From contig CBFHWY010000029.1 in assembly GCA_965659675.1 (NCBI GenBank), forward strand, positions 1 through 30,798: 30,798 bases of DNA. Reading direction: 5' to 3'. Below, one piece after another: positions 9,088-16,958 of this stretch. Position numbers and translations under genes: made by a program. This DNA is from CBFHWY01 sp965659675. Lineage in GTDB: Bacteria; Bacteroidota; Bacteroidia; Flavobacteriales_G; Salibacteraceae. The notes beneath the pieces were generated by a model that did not search any database, had not been told where the DNA came from, and saw only the letters and a list, made by a program, of their open reading frames with translations. Within the stretch, counting starts at the first letter, position 1; each line of letters starts with the position of its first letter.

Positions 9088-9835
9088 CCAGCTTTTTCTT
9101 GATTTGATCTCCAGTCTTTCCAAACCTTCGCTCTCTGTTTTGGAAATCCGAGATGGCCTGAAAGAGATCTCTTTTCCTAAAATCTGGCCATAGCTTATCC
9201 AGGAAGTAGAATTCACTGTAGGCTAACTGCCAGAGTAAAAAATTACTCACCCTGTATTCTCCACTGGTTCTGATCATTAATTCCGGATCTGGAATGTCGT
9301 GCGTCGACAAATAATGTGAGAAGCACTCTTCTGTTAACTCATTTTCATCAAGCTTATTTTGTTTGACGTCTTGAATAATATTCTTTACAGCATTGAGTAT
9401 TTCCCAACGAGCGGAATAACTCAAAGCCAATACGAGTTCCATTCTGTTGTTGTGGGCCGTTTTATCAATGGCCACCTGCAGCTCATCCCGTGTTTTTTTT
9501 GGCAGACCATCTGTGTCACCAATGGTGGTCAGTCGTATCTCATTCTTTTGCAGCGTGGGGAGCTCTTGATTGATTGCCGTGACCAGTAACTCCATGAGGG
9601 CTTGTACTTCGCTTTCTGGTCTATTCCAATTCTCTGTCGAGAAAGCATAAAGGGTAAGATACTTCACGCCGGCTTCAGCTGCGGCTTCAACGGTGTCTCT
9701 AACAGCGTCCAGGGCATTCTGATGGCCAAAGACACGCTCCTTACCCTGTTTTTTTGCCCATCGCCCATTACCATCCATGATGATGGCAATATGCTTGGGT
9801 ACCGCTTTCGATTTAATTTCCTCCAGTAATTCCAC
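9080..9835 (-). CDS. uppS: Isoprenyl transferase / undecaprenyl diphosphate synthase
   Basis: Cis-prenyltransferase that makes the C55 lipid carrier for peptidoglycan and surface polysaccharide. The 251-residue protein has the catalytic signature IAIIMDGNGRWA (Asp21), LYAFSTENW, and the C-terminal signature RTSGEYRVSNFLLWQLAYSE with the conserved Arg/Ser pair and Glu. The start is GTG at 9833-9835. A stop codon lies four codons upstream and no ATG is available before the catalytic motif, so GTG is the most likely initiator. The 3' end overlaps bamA by 8 bp. A TACTTTTG element 17 bp upstream may give uppS-bamA-ompH-murI their own promoter. Confidence 0.95.
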   Translation of the reverse strand: MELLEEIKSKAVPKHIAIIMDGNGRWAKKQGKERVFGHQNALDAVRDTVEAAAEAGVKYLTLYAFSTENWNRPESEVQALMELLVTAINQELPTLQKNEIRLTTIGDTDGLPKKTRDELQVAIDKTAHNNRMELVLALSYSARWEILNAVKNIIQDVKQNKLDENELTEECFSHYLSTHDIPDPELMIRTSGEYRVSNFLLWQLAYSEFYFLDKLWPDFRKRDLFQAISDFQNRERRFGKTGDQIKKKLDA

Positions 9836-9852
9836 CCTCTTGGATTAACGGG

Positions 9853-9860
9853 CAAAAGTA
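9853..9860 (-). promoter_or_regulatory. Putative -7 promoter element before uppS
   Basis: The minus strand reads TACTTTTG, an exact match to TAnnTTTG, 17 bp before the uppS GTG start. It lies in the short gap after the upstream outer membrane protein gene. No convincing -33 TTTG is found at 19 bp. It may be an internal promoter of the envelope operon. Confidence 0.4.
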
Positions 9861-9865
9861 CAATA

Positions 9866-10675
9866 TTATTCAGGTTGGTAGTGGCAGAGATTTGGGTTCT
9901 TGCCTAACCTGATCGACATGGACAAGCCAGCGAAACTGTACCAGTCTTTATCAGTTGGGTTTCCGCGTTGACTTCCCCAGTTGTTTTGTCCATTGTTACC
10001 CTGTTCAAAGCTCCTGTTTGAAAGGCCAACAGCTGTGTTATCCATGGAGCCGGGATCTTGTGGGTAGAATCCGGACACATCGTCCAGGTAATCTGTCACA
10101 GTTCGTCTGAGACCCCATTCCAATCCAAACAAGACACGATGTGAGAACTTAAATTTAAGCCCAGTCCCAATAATGAAGGCAGTAGATAGTTTTCGATAGG
10201 CTATACCTTCGGTTTGAATGCTTTGCAATTCGTATGAGTTGCCGTTTAGGTCTGCCGTTGGGTTAAAGTGAAAGATTCCCAAACCACCAAAGAGGTAAGG
10301 GCTGAAATAATCTTCTTTTACAAATGAATGATAATGAAGGAAGTTAAACTCTACCAAAAAAGAACCTTCGATCACTCTGCTTGAGAAGCTCAGGTTTCTG
10401 CCCTGATTAACGTTTGAAGATGAAAGGCTATCAGCTCCACTTACATCTCCCATGTACCCTCCAAATCGAAGTGCCCACCGAGAATTTAGGGCTTCACGAA
10501 AGTAGATTCCGTAAGCACGATGGGTCATATTGGGGTTAAAGTGTCCGGCTCTGTTAAGTTCTCCCGTATAATAACTACCCCCATAAAAACCACCGATCTC
10601 GTGCGTATTCTGAGCACAAAGTGAAAGCGGAATGCTTAAGCTAATGATGATTAGTATGCGCAACAACATATGCAT
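9866..10675 (-). CDS. Outer membrane beta-barrel protein (DUF6089-like), second copy
   Basis: A secreted protein of about 269 residues with signal peptide MHMLLRILIIISLSIPLSLC-AQ, followed by alternating hydrophobic strands typical of an eight-stranded-type small outer membrane barrel (e.g. HEIGGFYGGSYYTGEL, RWALRFGGYMGD, SPYLFGGLGIFHFNP, FGLEWGLRRTVTDYLDD). I assign it to the DUF6089-like proteins that often sit between nadK and uppS in Flavobacteriia; their function is not known. A TTG at 10684 is an alternative start, but the ATG at 10675 (or the one at 10669) fits the signal peptide better. It shares the pattern RRTVTDYLDDVSGFY with its upstream neighbour (RKTFTDYFDDVSTLY), so the two are paralogs. 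Confidence 0.85.
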   Translation of the reverse strand: MHMLLRILIIISLSIPLSLCAQNTHEIGGFYGGSYYTGELNRAGHFNPNMTHRAYGIYFREALNSRWALRFGGYMGDVSGADSLSSSNVNQGRNLSFSSRVIEGSFLVEFNFLHYHSFVKEDYFSPYLFGGLGIFHFNPTADLNGNSYELQSIQTEGIAYRKLSTAFIIGTGLKFKFSHRVLFGLEWGLRRTVTDYLDDVSGFYPQDPGSMDNTAVGLSNRSFEQGNNGQNNWGSQRGNPTDKDWYSFAGLSMSIRLGKNPNLCHYQPE

Positions 10676-10700
10676 TGAACGCAAATATCGCAGGAAAATT

Positions 10701-11600
10701 CTAGAAACGCGGTTTAAATGAAGTTCCTTTGATGAACTTGTAGTTGAAAGACATGTTCAGAAAGAAATAAAAGTCCTGGTCCCCAGGATCGCCTCTTCGT
10801 TCTCCTGGATCTGTCCACGTTGGTTTTACACCTGGATTTGGGTCTGCTAAAGCAGCTGCAACCTCACCTCTTTCCTGAAGGATCTTATCGTTGTCGAAGT
10901 AAAGGGTTGAAACATCATCGAAGTAATCTGTAAAGGTTTTTCGACCACCGTACTCAAACTCGAAGTTGAATTTGTTGCTAAGAGCATATTTGATTCCTAC
11001 TCCGAAAGGAATCACTGGAGTGATTGGACTGTAAGGTTCACTTCCTGGCATGATGCCCTGACCTTCTGTACCAAGAGGTCGTAGGTTATGCCATGTTCCA
11101 TTGTATGGACCTTGTGGGTTAAAGAAAGTAAGTCCAGCTCCCGTGTAAAGGTAGATGGAAGTATTTTGGATAATGTTGATCCGCGCTCCTCGAAGACGAT
11201 AGACGTGACCAAACTTCTCTTTCATCGGGTAGAAACGGATCTGTCCCGATAACTCACCAAACAAGGTTCTTACTTGTAGGTTTCGATTATTTCGGGCGGG
11301 GTTTTCAGTGAAATCGTCGTTCGCACTGACATATCCCAACATTAAGTTACCTCCTACTCCGAGATTTTCGGCAAGCATGTAAAGGTATTTACCTTCAATG
11401 GCTGCCTGGGTAGCTTGCAGATCTAAATCCTTGTAGAGGTTTGCCGCTTCATCGGGTCCTCCTCCTACATCACCCATCAAGGCAGTAGGCCCAACGCCTA
11501 TACCGATCTCATTTCTATAGAACCTCCAACGTTGAGAAAAGCTCAAAGTTGGCAGGAGAATCAGGGTGAAAACAATGAATGTTGAAATTCTATTCCTCAT
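10701..11600 (-). CDS. Outer membrane beta-barrel protein (DUF6089-like), first copy
   Basis: A 299-residue product starting MRNRISTFIVFTLILLPTLS with signal-peptide cleavage after the SFSQ segment. The mature protein is rich in amphipathic strands with many Gly/Tyr/Phe (e.g. EIGIGVGPTALMGDVGGG, TSIYLYTGAGLTFFNP, KFNFEFEYGGRKTFTDYFDD), so I call it an outer membrane barrel. It ends KGTSFKPRF, with an aromatic C-terminal residue as in many barrels. The in-frame codons upstream to 11627 contain a promoter-like element, so the ATG at 11600 is chosen. It follows nadK and precedes a paralog. The function is unrecognised beyond an outer membrane location. Confidence 0.86.
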   Translation of the reverse strand: MRNRISTFIVFTLILLPTLSFSQRWRFYRNEIGIGVGPTALMGDVGGGPDEAANLYKDLDLQATQAAIEGKYLYMLAENLGVGGNLMLGYVSANDDFTENPARNNRNLQVRTLFGELSGQIRFYPMKEKFGHVYRLRGARINIIQNTSIYLYTGAGLTFFNPQGPYNGTWHNLRPLGTEGQGIMPGSEPYSPITPVIPFGVGIKYALSNKFNFEFEYGGRKTFTDYFDDVSTLYFDNDKILQERGEVAAALADPNPGVKPTWTDPGERRGDPGDQDFYFFLNMSFNYKFIKGTSFKPRF

Positions 11601-11610
11601 CTCGAATTTG

Positions 11611-11618
11611 CAAATATA
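11611..11618 (-). promoter_or_regulatory. Putative -7 promoter element before the first DUF6089-like gene
   Basis: The minus strand reads TATATTTG, an exact TAnnTTTG match, with 10 bp between it and the ATG at 11600. Placement just downstream of the nadK coding region suggests an internal promoter. No clear -33 element is seen. Confidence 0.45.
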
Positions 11619-11631
11619 CATAAGCACTGGC

Positions 11632-12513
11632 TTAATTCCGAATATCGAGTCCCCAACTGAGTTTTTTTCTGATCGTTTTCAGATAACTCGAGTCTGGAAG
11701 CATGGCCAATTTTAGTTTGGCTTCCGCTTTTTTGAGACGAATCTTTATTCCAGCCTCTATGCTTACGTTACGCGAATCTAGTGAAGCTAAGTAAAAGTCG
11801 TCGCGTCCTTCGACGTGTAGCACGATTTCTCTATCATCGGGCACAACAATGGGTCGTACATTCAAATTATGTGGCGCGATCGGGGTGATCACAAAGTTTT
11901 CACTACCCGGTACAATGATGGGTCCACCACAGCTCAGAGAATAAGCGGTAGAGCCGGTTGGTGTAGCGATTATGAGTCCGTCTGCCCAATAAGAATTAAG
12001 GAATTCATCTCCCAGAAAAGCGTGAATAGTGATCATGGAAGAAGAGTCCTTTTTATGCAGTGTGAGCTCATTCAGGGCGAGAGAAGATGGGCTGAAGAGC
12101 CCCGGAGGATCGCTTATCTCAAGGAGAACTCGTTCATCGAACTCAAAATCTTTTTTAACTAGAATGTCAATGGCATCTTCAATTTCATCTAAAGAAATGG
12201 CTGAAAGGAAACCCAACCTGCCTGTGTTCAGTCCAGCCACGGGAATGTCAAAATGAAGTGCAAATTCAGCTGCCTGAAGCATGGTTCCATCTCCACCTAT
12301 GCTCACCACCAACTCTGCTTGATCTGGAAAATCATCAAACGAGTGAAAGACCTTGATCTGTGTTTTATCTGTGAAATAGGCCTTGATCTTCGAGTGAAAA
12401 TCACTGTAGACATAGACTTCAAATTCCTTGGCGAGGATCACATCAAAATAATCCTGAACGGCCCTTGCGTGCTCAGGGTTCACCTCTCTTCCATATACGG
12501 CTATGCAACGCAT
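11632..12513 (-). CDS. nadK: NAD kinase
   Basis: Phosphorylates NAD to NADP. The 293-residue protein has the hallmark GGDGTM motif (residues 73-78), NTGRLGFLS, the second family signature DGLIIATPTGSTAYSLSCGG, and the C-terminal segment HNLNVRPIVVPDD. The ATG at 12511-12513 shares one base with the stop of the upstream CBS-domain gene (TGATG), a sign of translational coupling. It is followed by outer membrane protein genes, the usual Flavobacteriia order. Nothing is missing compared with the family. Confidence 0.96.
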   Translation of the reverse strand: MRCIAVYGREVNPEHARAVQDYFDVILAKEFEVYVYSDFHSKIKAYFTDKTQIKVFHSFDDFPDQAELVVSIGGDGTMLQAAEFALHFDIPVAGLNTGRLGFLSAISLDEIEDAIDILVKKDFEFDERVLLEISDPPGLFSPSSLALNELTLHKKDSSSMITIHAFLGDEFLNSYWADGLIIATPTGSTAYSLSCGGPIIVPGSENFVITPIAPHNLNVRPIVVPDDREIVLHVEGRDDFYLASLDSRNVSIEAGIKIRLKKAEAKLKLAMLPDSSYLKTIRKKLSWGLDIRN

Positions 12514-13175
12514 CAGATATTCAGGTATTTCATAAGGGCATCGTATCTGTCCTGCATCATGTCGGCCTGATCGCTCTGATCATAAGAACTCACTACTTTA
12601 TAGTTGAAGCGCTCAAATGATTGTACGATGGGTTGAATGTTACTCTTATTGATCTTTAATGTGAGTTCAATAACACTGGCATCCGGGTTTCGCGTGATGA
12701 TGGACCCAAGAATGATCGCGTTGTTGTTCTCCACAATTCTCGCGATCTGTGATAGGCTGAGATCGCGTATCTGCATCTCCATCACGATGATGCCTCCTTT
12801 GGATTGCACCACAGGCATTTCAGAAATGACTTTCATGAGTTGATGCACAGAGATACAACCCATAAAATTTTCACTTTTAGCATTGAGCACCGGAATGGTG
12901 GTCAATTCATGGTCGTTCATGATACGGATCACTTCAAAAAGGTGATCCAAATGTGTGACACTGATGGGCGTATCGGCTACCAGCAGATCCTGAACTTTCG
13001 TTGCGTCCAGGTTGTTCATTAATTGATTCTCACTGATGATTCCCTTGAGACGCTTGTCGTGCACCACTGGTAAATGCATCACTTTATGTTCATCCATCAA
13101 AGTAATGGCGAGGTCAACAGAATCTGTTGGCTTCAAAGTGGTGAGCTCATCGAGATTGAGTTCTTCAGCGAGCAT
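12513..13175 (-). CDS. CBS-domain pair protein with ACT-like C-terminus (AcuB-like)
   Basis: A 220-residue soluble protein with two CBS motifs, about residues 10-60 (LKPTDSVDLAITLMDEHKVM then HLPVVHDKRLKGIIS) and 65-120 (VADTPISVTHLDHLFEVIRI then LTTIPVLNAKSENFMGCIS). A C-terminal section (about 125-195, beginning GGIIVMEMQIRDLSLSQIAR) reads as an ACT-like domain. CBS pairs bind adenosine nucleotides and act as energy sensors. Coupling to nadK by a one-base overlap suggests a role linked to nucleotide or NAD(P) status, which is inference. The gene starts with ATG and is the first gene of the envelope operon, with the best promoter in the window upstream. Confidence 0.85.
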   Translation of the reverse strand: MLAEELNLDELTTLKPTDSVDLAITLMDEHKVMHLPVVHDKRLKGIISENQLMNNLDATKVQDLLVADTPISVTHLDHLFEVIRIMNDHELTTIPVLNAKSENFMGCISVHQLMKVISEMPVVQSKGGIIVMEMQIRDLSLSQIARIVENNNAIILGSIITRNPDASVIELTLKINKSNIQPIVQSFERFNYKVVSSYDQSDQADMMQDRYDALMKYLNI

Positions 13176-13211
13176 AGTATGTATTTAAAAAGCTTCTCAA
13201 GCGGATAAGTT

Positions 13212-13219
13212 TACCTTTG
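13212..13219 (+). promoter_or_regulatory. Putative -7 promoter element before pdxJ
   Basis: TACCTTTG matches TAnnTTTG exactly and ends 30 bp before the pdxJ ATG. No TTTG is found at the usual upstream spacing. It lies just to the left of the opposing promoter for the CBS-nadK operon, so the two divergent transcripts would start inside each other's promoter region. Confidence 0.45.
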
Positions 13220-13228
13220 GCAATCGAC

Positions 13229-13258
13229 CAAATATAAGTTTTTTAGAAGATGACCAAA
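13229..13258 (-). promoter_or_regulatory. Promoter of the CBS-nadK envelope operon (-33 TTTG and -7 TATATTTG)
   Basis: On the minus strand, TTTG (13255-13258) is followed after 18 bp by TATATTTG (13229-13236). This matches the Bacteroidota consensus TTTG-N19-TAnnTTTG closely and is the only complete two-part promoter I found. The -33 half lies inside the first codons of pdxJ. The expected leader to the CBS gene start is roughly 45-50 bases. Confidence 0.6.
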
Positions 13259-13963
13259 CTTAGCGTCAACGTCAATAAAATAGCCACTTTGCGCAACGCA
13301 AGAGGGGGGAATATACCAGATGTTCAGAAGCTTGCAGCATCCTGTGAAACTTTTGGAGCTGAAGGGATAACCGTACACCCCCGCCCCGATGCGCGACATA
13401 TCACCTACGAGGATGTGGTATTGCTCGGAAAACAGCGTAAAACAGAATTTAATGTTGAAGGCTACCCAGGTGATGATTTCCTGGATCTCGTTGAAGATGT
13501 GCGTCCAGATCAGGTTACACTGGTTCCGGATCCGCCAGATGTATTGACCTCAAATGCCGGCTGGGTGGTTAGTGAGAACATGGAATTCCTAAGCAATGTG
13601 ATCGAACGCCTGAAATCGAAGGACATGCGCGTATCTATTTTCATGGAAACGAATCTGGCTGAGATCGCGCTGGTACCTGATGTTGGTGCAGATCGGATCG
13701 AGTTATATACGGAGGCTTACGCCGACAATTATGGGGATGATAAAGAACAGGCGATCAAACCCTATTTAGAAGCTGCTGAATTAGCCAATAAACTTGGTCT
13801 GGGAATCAATGCAGGACACGATCTGAGTTTGGGAAACCTGCGTTACTTCTCGATGCATATCCCAGAATTGTTGGAGGTTTCGATAGGTCATGCCTTGATT
13901 GCTGATGCATTGTATTTTGGGCTTGAGAATACCATCAATATGTACAAACACCTTTTGAAATAG
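13250..13963 (+). CDS. pdxJ: Pyridoxine 5'-phosphate synthase
   Basis: Condenses 3-amino-1-hydroxyacetone phosphate with deoxyxylulose 5-phosphate to give pyridoxine 5'-phosphate (vitamin B6). The 237-residue TIM barrel starts MTKLSVNVNKIATLRNARGG and has the family signature GITVHPRPDARHI (His43, Arg45), ADRIELYTEAYA, NAGHDLSLGNL near residue 190 and EVSIGHALIADAL. The start is the ATG at 13250. The stop TAG shares its last base with the GTG start of the following hydrolase gene, so the two form a coupled pair. Divergent from the CBS-nadK operon. Confidence 0.97.
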   Translation: MTKLSVNVNKIATLRNARGGNIPDVQKLAASCETFGAEGITVHPRPDARHITYEDVVLLGKQRKTEFNVEGYPGDDFLDLVEDVRPDQVTLVPDPPDVLTSNAGWVVSENMEFLSNVIERLKSKDMRVSIFMETNLAEIALVPDVGADRIELYTEAYADNYGDDKEQAIKPYLEAAELANKLGLGINAGHDLSLGNLRYFSMHIPELLEVSIGHALIADALYFGLENTINMYKHLLK

Positions 13964-14727
13964 TGAAGCTGAATTACAAGATCCTTGGGCACCATGAGGA
14001 GGTCCTGGTTGTGCTCCATGGCTTGATGGGTATGCTCGATAACTGGCATGGTCCCGCCAGGGAATATGCTGAGCATTTTACGGTCTATTTGGTTGATGCC
14101 AGAAATCACGGTCATTCCGAGCACTCACCCGATCTCAATTATGAGGTGATGATGGATGATCTATATGATTTTCTTGAAGATCACGGACTTGAAGGTGTGA
14201 ATTTGTTGGGTCATTCAATGGGAGGAAAAACGGTTATGAAATTTGCTCAGAATTTCCCGGAATACGTGAGAAAGCTAGTGGTAGCTGATATTGCGCCCAA
14301 AGCCTACCCCGTTCATCATCAAACAATCCTCAAAGCTTTAAAGTCTGTCGATTTTTCAATTGTAGATCGCCGTTCTCAGGTTGAAGAGCAGCTCAAGGAG
14401 TATATTCCAGAGTGGGGTGTAAGGCAGTTTCTGTTGAAGAATATCTATTGGAGGGAGAAGGCAAAGCTAGATTATCGATTTAATCTTGATGCGATCGAAA
14501 ACAACATCGAAAAGATGGGTGAGGAGATCGCTGATCAAATTTTTCGCGGACCTAGCCTCTTTCTTCGAGGCTCAGAATCAGAATATATTCAAGATTCCGA
14601 TTGGTCGGATATTGAACTGATGTTTCCAGAAGCCAAGCTCGAAAGCATCAAAGGTGCAGGACATTGGTTACATGCCGATAAGCCTGATGAGTTCAATCAG
14701 AAAGTGATCGAATTCCTAAAGGATTAA
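13963..14727 (+). CDS. Alpha/beta hydrolase (YbfF-like esterase)
   Basis: A 254-residue soluble hydrolase. The nucleophile elbow GHSMGG gives Ser85, the oxyanion region is LHGLMG (residues 18-23), a RNHGHSEHS segment follows strand 4, and the C-terminal GAGHWLHADKPDEF supplies the catalytic His. The acid is probably in the loop near LRGSESEYI. It resembles the YbfF/YbdR-type acyl esterases; the natural substrate is not known. The start is GTG at 13963, overlapping the pdxJ stop by one base (TAGTG), with no nearby ATG. The 3' end overlaps the convergent NHL-lipoprotein gene by 4 bp. A direct link to B6 synthesis is not implied by sequence. Confidence 0.88.
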   Translation: MKLNYKILGHHEEVLVVLHGLMGMLDNWHGPAREYAEHFTVYLVDARNHGHSEHSPDLNYEVMMDDLYDFLEDHGLEGVNLLGHSMGGKTVMKFAQNFPEYVRKLVVADIAPKAYPVHHQTILKALKSVDFSIVDRRSQVEEQLKEYIPEWGVRQFLLKNIYWREKAKLDYRFNLDAIENNIEKMGEEIADQIFRGPSLFLRGSESEYIQDSDWSDIELMFPEAKLESIKGAGHWLHADKPDEFNQKVIEFLKD

Positions 14728-15521
14728 TCAAAGTCGAGGGTCAGGCGATACCGCAGTACCCTGCCATTGCCCGCATCAGCAATATAAATGATCCTGCTGA
14801 GATAGGCAACGCCCATGGGGTCGTTGAACTGTCCAATTCCGTTGCCTGTTCCTCCAAAAGACGCCAGCACGTGCTTTTGAGAACTTGCTGCAGCCGGCGG
14901 CTTGATTCCTTCCAGTCCAGTATTTGTGAATTGATAAAGTGAATCTCTTTCGCTGTCGACCACAAAGATGTAGTTGGTTCCATCTCCGGTGTATGCAAGC
15001 CCTTCAGGATTATCAAAGCGATTTGGAGTATATAGGAATCGTTCCGCCTGACTGGTATCTCCGGTGATCAGGGGTTCTACATTGTAAACACTACCATCAA
15101 CACTTTCCACAAAGGAAATATACTGAACCTTGAGTGCGGTTTCGTCACTTTTTGAGGCGAAGATGAAGTCTCGGCTATTGGTAAAATTAAAGGCTTGTGG
15201 GGGCTGAGCAAGCGTAACGATCGCAGCGGGATCCTTGAAGTACTCCCTCTCGATACCCGTGGGCGCCTGAACAATGATCGGGGAGAGGTAGTCGTCTTCT
15301 CCGATACCTTCAACTCCCAGTCGATCAGCGTACTGTTCGCTGGCAATCAAAATCACTTTATCGTCACTCGACCTGGGGCCGTCTTGAGCAACATAGTATG
15401 AGTTGTCTCCTAGTGTGGCAAGCGAAGTAAATTTGACCTCAGCATCATTAAAGCTAAAGGTACTCTTAAAGTAGAAGGGATTGAGCACAGCTAGTTGGAG
15501 CTGAGCAGAGGGAAGCTGCAA
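14724..15521 (-). CDS. NHL-repeat lipoprotein, C-terminal part (after frameshift)
   Basis: About 265 residues continuing the 15491-15958 gene in the -1 frame. It contains beta-propeller NHL repeats, clearest in FDNPEGLAYTGDGTNYIFVV and FNDPMGVAYLSRIIYIADAG followed by NGRVLRY. The frame is open upstream of the TTG at 15521 (reading ...EKKWVLQLPSAQLQ), which joins naturally to the N-terminal part if one base is added in the A-run at 15532-15535. It therefore most likely has no start of its own. Repaired, the protein would be about 411 residues. The repeats would bind a protein, sugar or other partner on the cell surface. It is the last gene of the accessory operon, convergent with the hydrolase. 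Confidence 0.75.
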   Translation of the reverse strand: MQLPSAQLQLAVLNPFYFKSTFSFNDAEVKFTSLATLGDNSYYVAQDGPRSSDDKVILIASEQYADRLGVEGIGEDDYLSPIIVQAPTGIEREYFKDPAAIVTLAQPPQAFNFTNSRDFIFASKSDETALKVQYISFVESVDGSVYNVEPLITGDTSQAERFLYTPNRFDNPEGLAYTGDGTNYIFVVDSERDSLYQFTNTGLEGIKPPAAASSQKHVLASFGGTGNGIGQFNDPMGVAYLSRIIYIADAGNGRVLRYRLTLDFD

Positions 15522-15958
15522 AACCCATTTCTTTTCATGTTGATTCGGTAGATGCAGGACAAAGAGAAAACGCTGTCGATCGGACTTCCGCCTACTTGCA
15601 CACGAAGCGTGGTATCATAGGTGCCGATCGCCAAAAGGTCTAGTTTTCGGTCTTGTGCAACGGCCTGGAGTCCCGGGACATTAAGGCGATTGAGCTCTCT
15701 ACCAGATTGATCGAGCTGAATGATCTCTTCTGTGCCTTGATCCACTACATAGATCAACTCATCATAACCCGCAAGAACATCTGTTGGATATGCGAAATTA
15801 TCAAGCACTGGAAGAATAGGGACATAGGCGATATTTCTATCTTGAAATACAGGCTTATCGATAAAGTCCAGATCGGTCTTCTTGCCAAAATAATCTTCGC
15901 AAGACACTAGTGTCAGACTTAACAAGATCAGGGTCGATATGAACTTCCAGTTAATCAC
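15491..15958 (-). CDS. NHL-repeat lipoprotein, N-terminal part (frameshifted)
   Basis: 155 residues with a lipoprotein signal MINWKFISTLILLSLTLVSC (lipid-attached Cys20) and the first propeller blades (FAYPTDVLAGYDELIYVVDQ then GTEEIIQLDQSG). After CIYRINMK the frame runs into an unrelated tail, RNGFCSFPLLSSN, and stops. The -1 frame continues the protein from the same point, so this is one gene broken by a single-base deletion near 15532-15538, or by an error in an A-run. The start is GTG, overlapping the preceding PorV/PorQ-like gene by 8 bp. With Lol-type sorting unknown here, location on the periplasmic or outer face of the outer membrane cannot be fixed. Confidence 0.75.
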   Translation of the reverse strand: MINWKFISTLILLSLTLVSCEDYFGKKTDLDFIDKPVFQDRNIAYVPILPVLDNFAYPTDVLAGYDELIYVVDQGTEEIIQLDQSGRELNRLNVPGLQAVAQDRKLDLLAIGTYDTTLRVQVGGSPIDSVFSLSCIYRINMKRNGFCSFPLLSSN

Positions 15959-16958
15959 GCGCTATAGCTTTATAAAAATGAAAAGCAACACCAATGGCAT
16001 GCTGTACCCCCATAAATTCGGTAAGGTTCATTGCGTAATTGATGTAAAGTGGATTATTAGAAATATTTGTTCTGTAGCCCAAGCCAAAGGCGGGAAGGGT
16101 TTGTCCTTTTAGGTTGACTTTATATCCGGCTCTTGCAAATACCAGGTCCTTGTAATTGTACTCTGCTCCAAAGCGAAGGTTTTCGGCATTATCATTAGGG
16201 TGATTCAATTGCAGGGCCACTCTTAAACTATGGTCATCTGTTTTCCAGGGAACAAGCGAGAGCCCGAGTTTAAAGGTCGTTGGCATATTGTAGATGTCAG
16301 GGCTCACAGAAGTGTCACGGTTAAAATCGAGCATGTAGAAGTCGCCATTGATACTCGATTTGCCACCGAAGTTTTGGACAAATACGGCAAATCTCAGATC
16401 CTTAAAATCTGTTTGATAGAGAAAGCCAAGATCAGCAGCTGCATTGTGACTTCGGTATTGAGCTATCTGCTCATTCAGATATTTAATACCTACACCAAAG
16501 CTGAAATTATCAGAGAACTCTTTTGAGTAGTTGAACATGAGCGCCGTATTGGTGACATAAAAAAGCTCTCCGGTTCCGTTAGGTTGAAATTCTGTACGAA
16601 CGTCCATGGCGCCTGAATTCAACATGTTCACTGAAAATCCAAACCCATTTGTCCCCTTGTTATAGTTTCCACTGAGATAGGATTGATGCATGTCCCAGCC
16701 ATAAGCATAGTTTCCAACCGCAATGTTGTTTTCCCGGTTTCTGATGAGTGAAGCCGGATTATTGATGGCACCAAATGCATCGTTGGTTAAGGTCACAGAA
16801 GCTCCACCCATTCCAACAGAACGGGGATTTACATCCGTCTTCAGAAATGAATATGCTGCAATACCTGCCCTTTGTCCACCCAGATTAGGAAAGAGCTGTG
16901 CTTTCAGGTTGGTGCTGAACAAAAGCAAGATGATGATATGTAGCTTGATCATTCTCAT
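15951..16958 (-). CDS. PorV/PorQ-family outer membrane protein
   Basis: A 335-residue protein with signal peptide MRMIKLHIIILLLFSTNLKA and the family's N-terminal region AAYSFLKTDVNPRSVGMGGA followed by NDAFGAINNPASL, then a FadL-like series of beta strands. PorV is the T9SS outer membrane shuttle that collects cargo emerging from the translocon; PorQ has a related fold. This gene is more likely a PorV/PorQ-family paralog serving this locus than the housekeeping PorV, since it sits in an operon with T9SS cargo. The ATG at 16958 shares one base with the TonB-receptor stop (TGATG). An in-frame extension to 17006 is rejected. Which of PorV or PorQ it resembles more needs a tree. Confidence 0.8.
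   Translation of the reverse strand: MRMIKLHIIILLLFSTNLKAQLFPNLGGQRAGIAAYSFLKTDVNPRSVGMGGASVTLTNDAFGAINNPASLIRNRENNIAVGNYAYGWDMHQSYLSGNYNKGTNGFGFSVNMLNSGAMDVRTEFQPNGTGELFYVTNTALMFNYSKEFSDNFSFGVGIKYLNEQIAQYRSHNAAADLGFLYQTDFKDLRFAVFVQNFGGKSSINGDFYMLDFNRDTSVSPDIYNMPTTFKLGLSLVPWKTDDHSLRVALQLNHPNDNAENLRFGAEYNYKDLVFARAGYKVNLKGQTLPAFGLGYRTNISNNPLYINYAMNLTEFMGVQHAIGVAFHFYKAIARD

Noticed and set aside
9088..9216. N-terminal extension of BamA
   Set aside because: The extra 43 residues lie within uppS and precede a clear signal peptide, so the ATG at 9087 is used.
15526..15540. Programmed -1 ribosomal frameshift in the NHL lipoprotein gene
   Set aside because: The site GAAAAGA does not fit the X XXY YYZ slippery pattern, and I see no strong stem just downstream. 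Mutation or read error is simpler.
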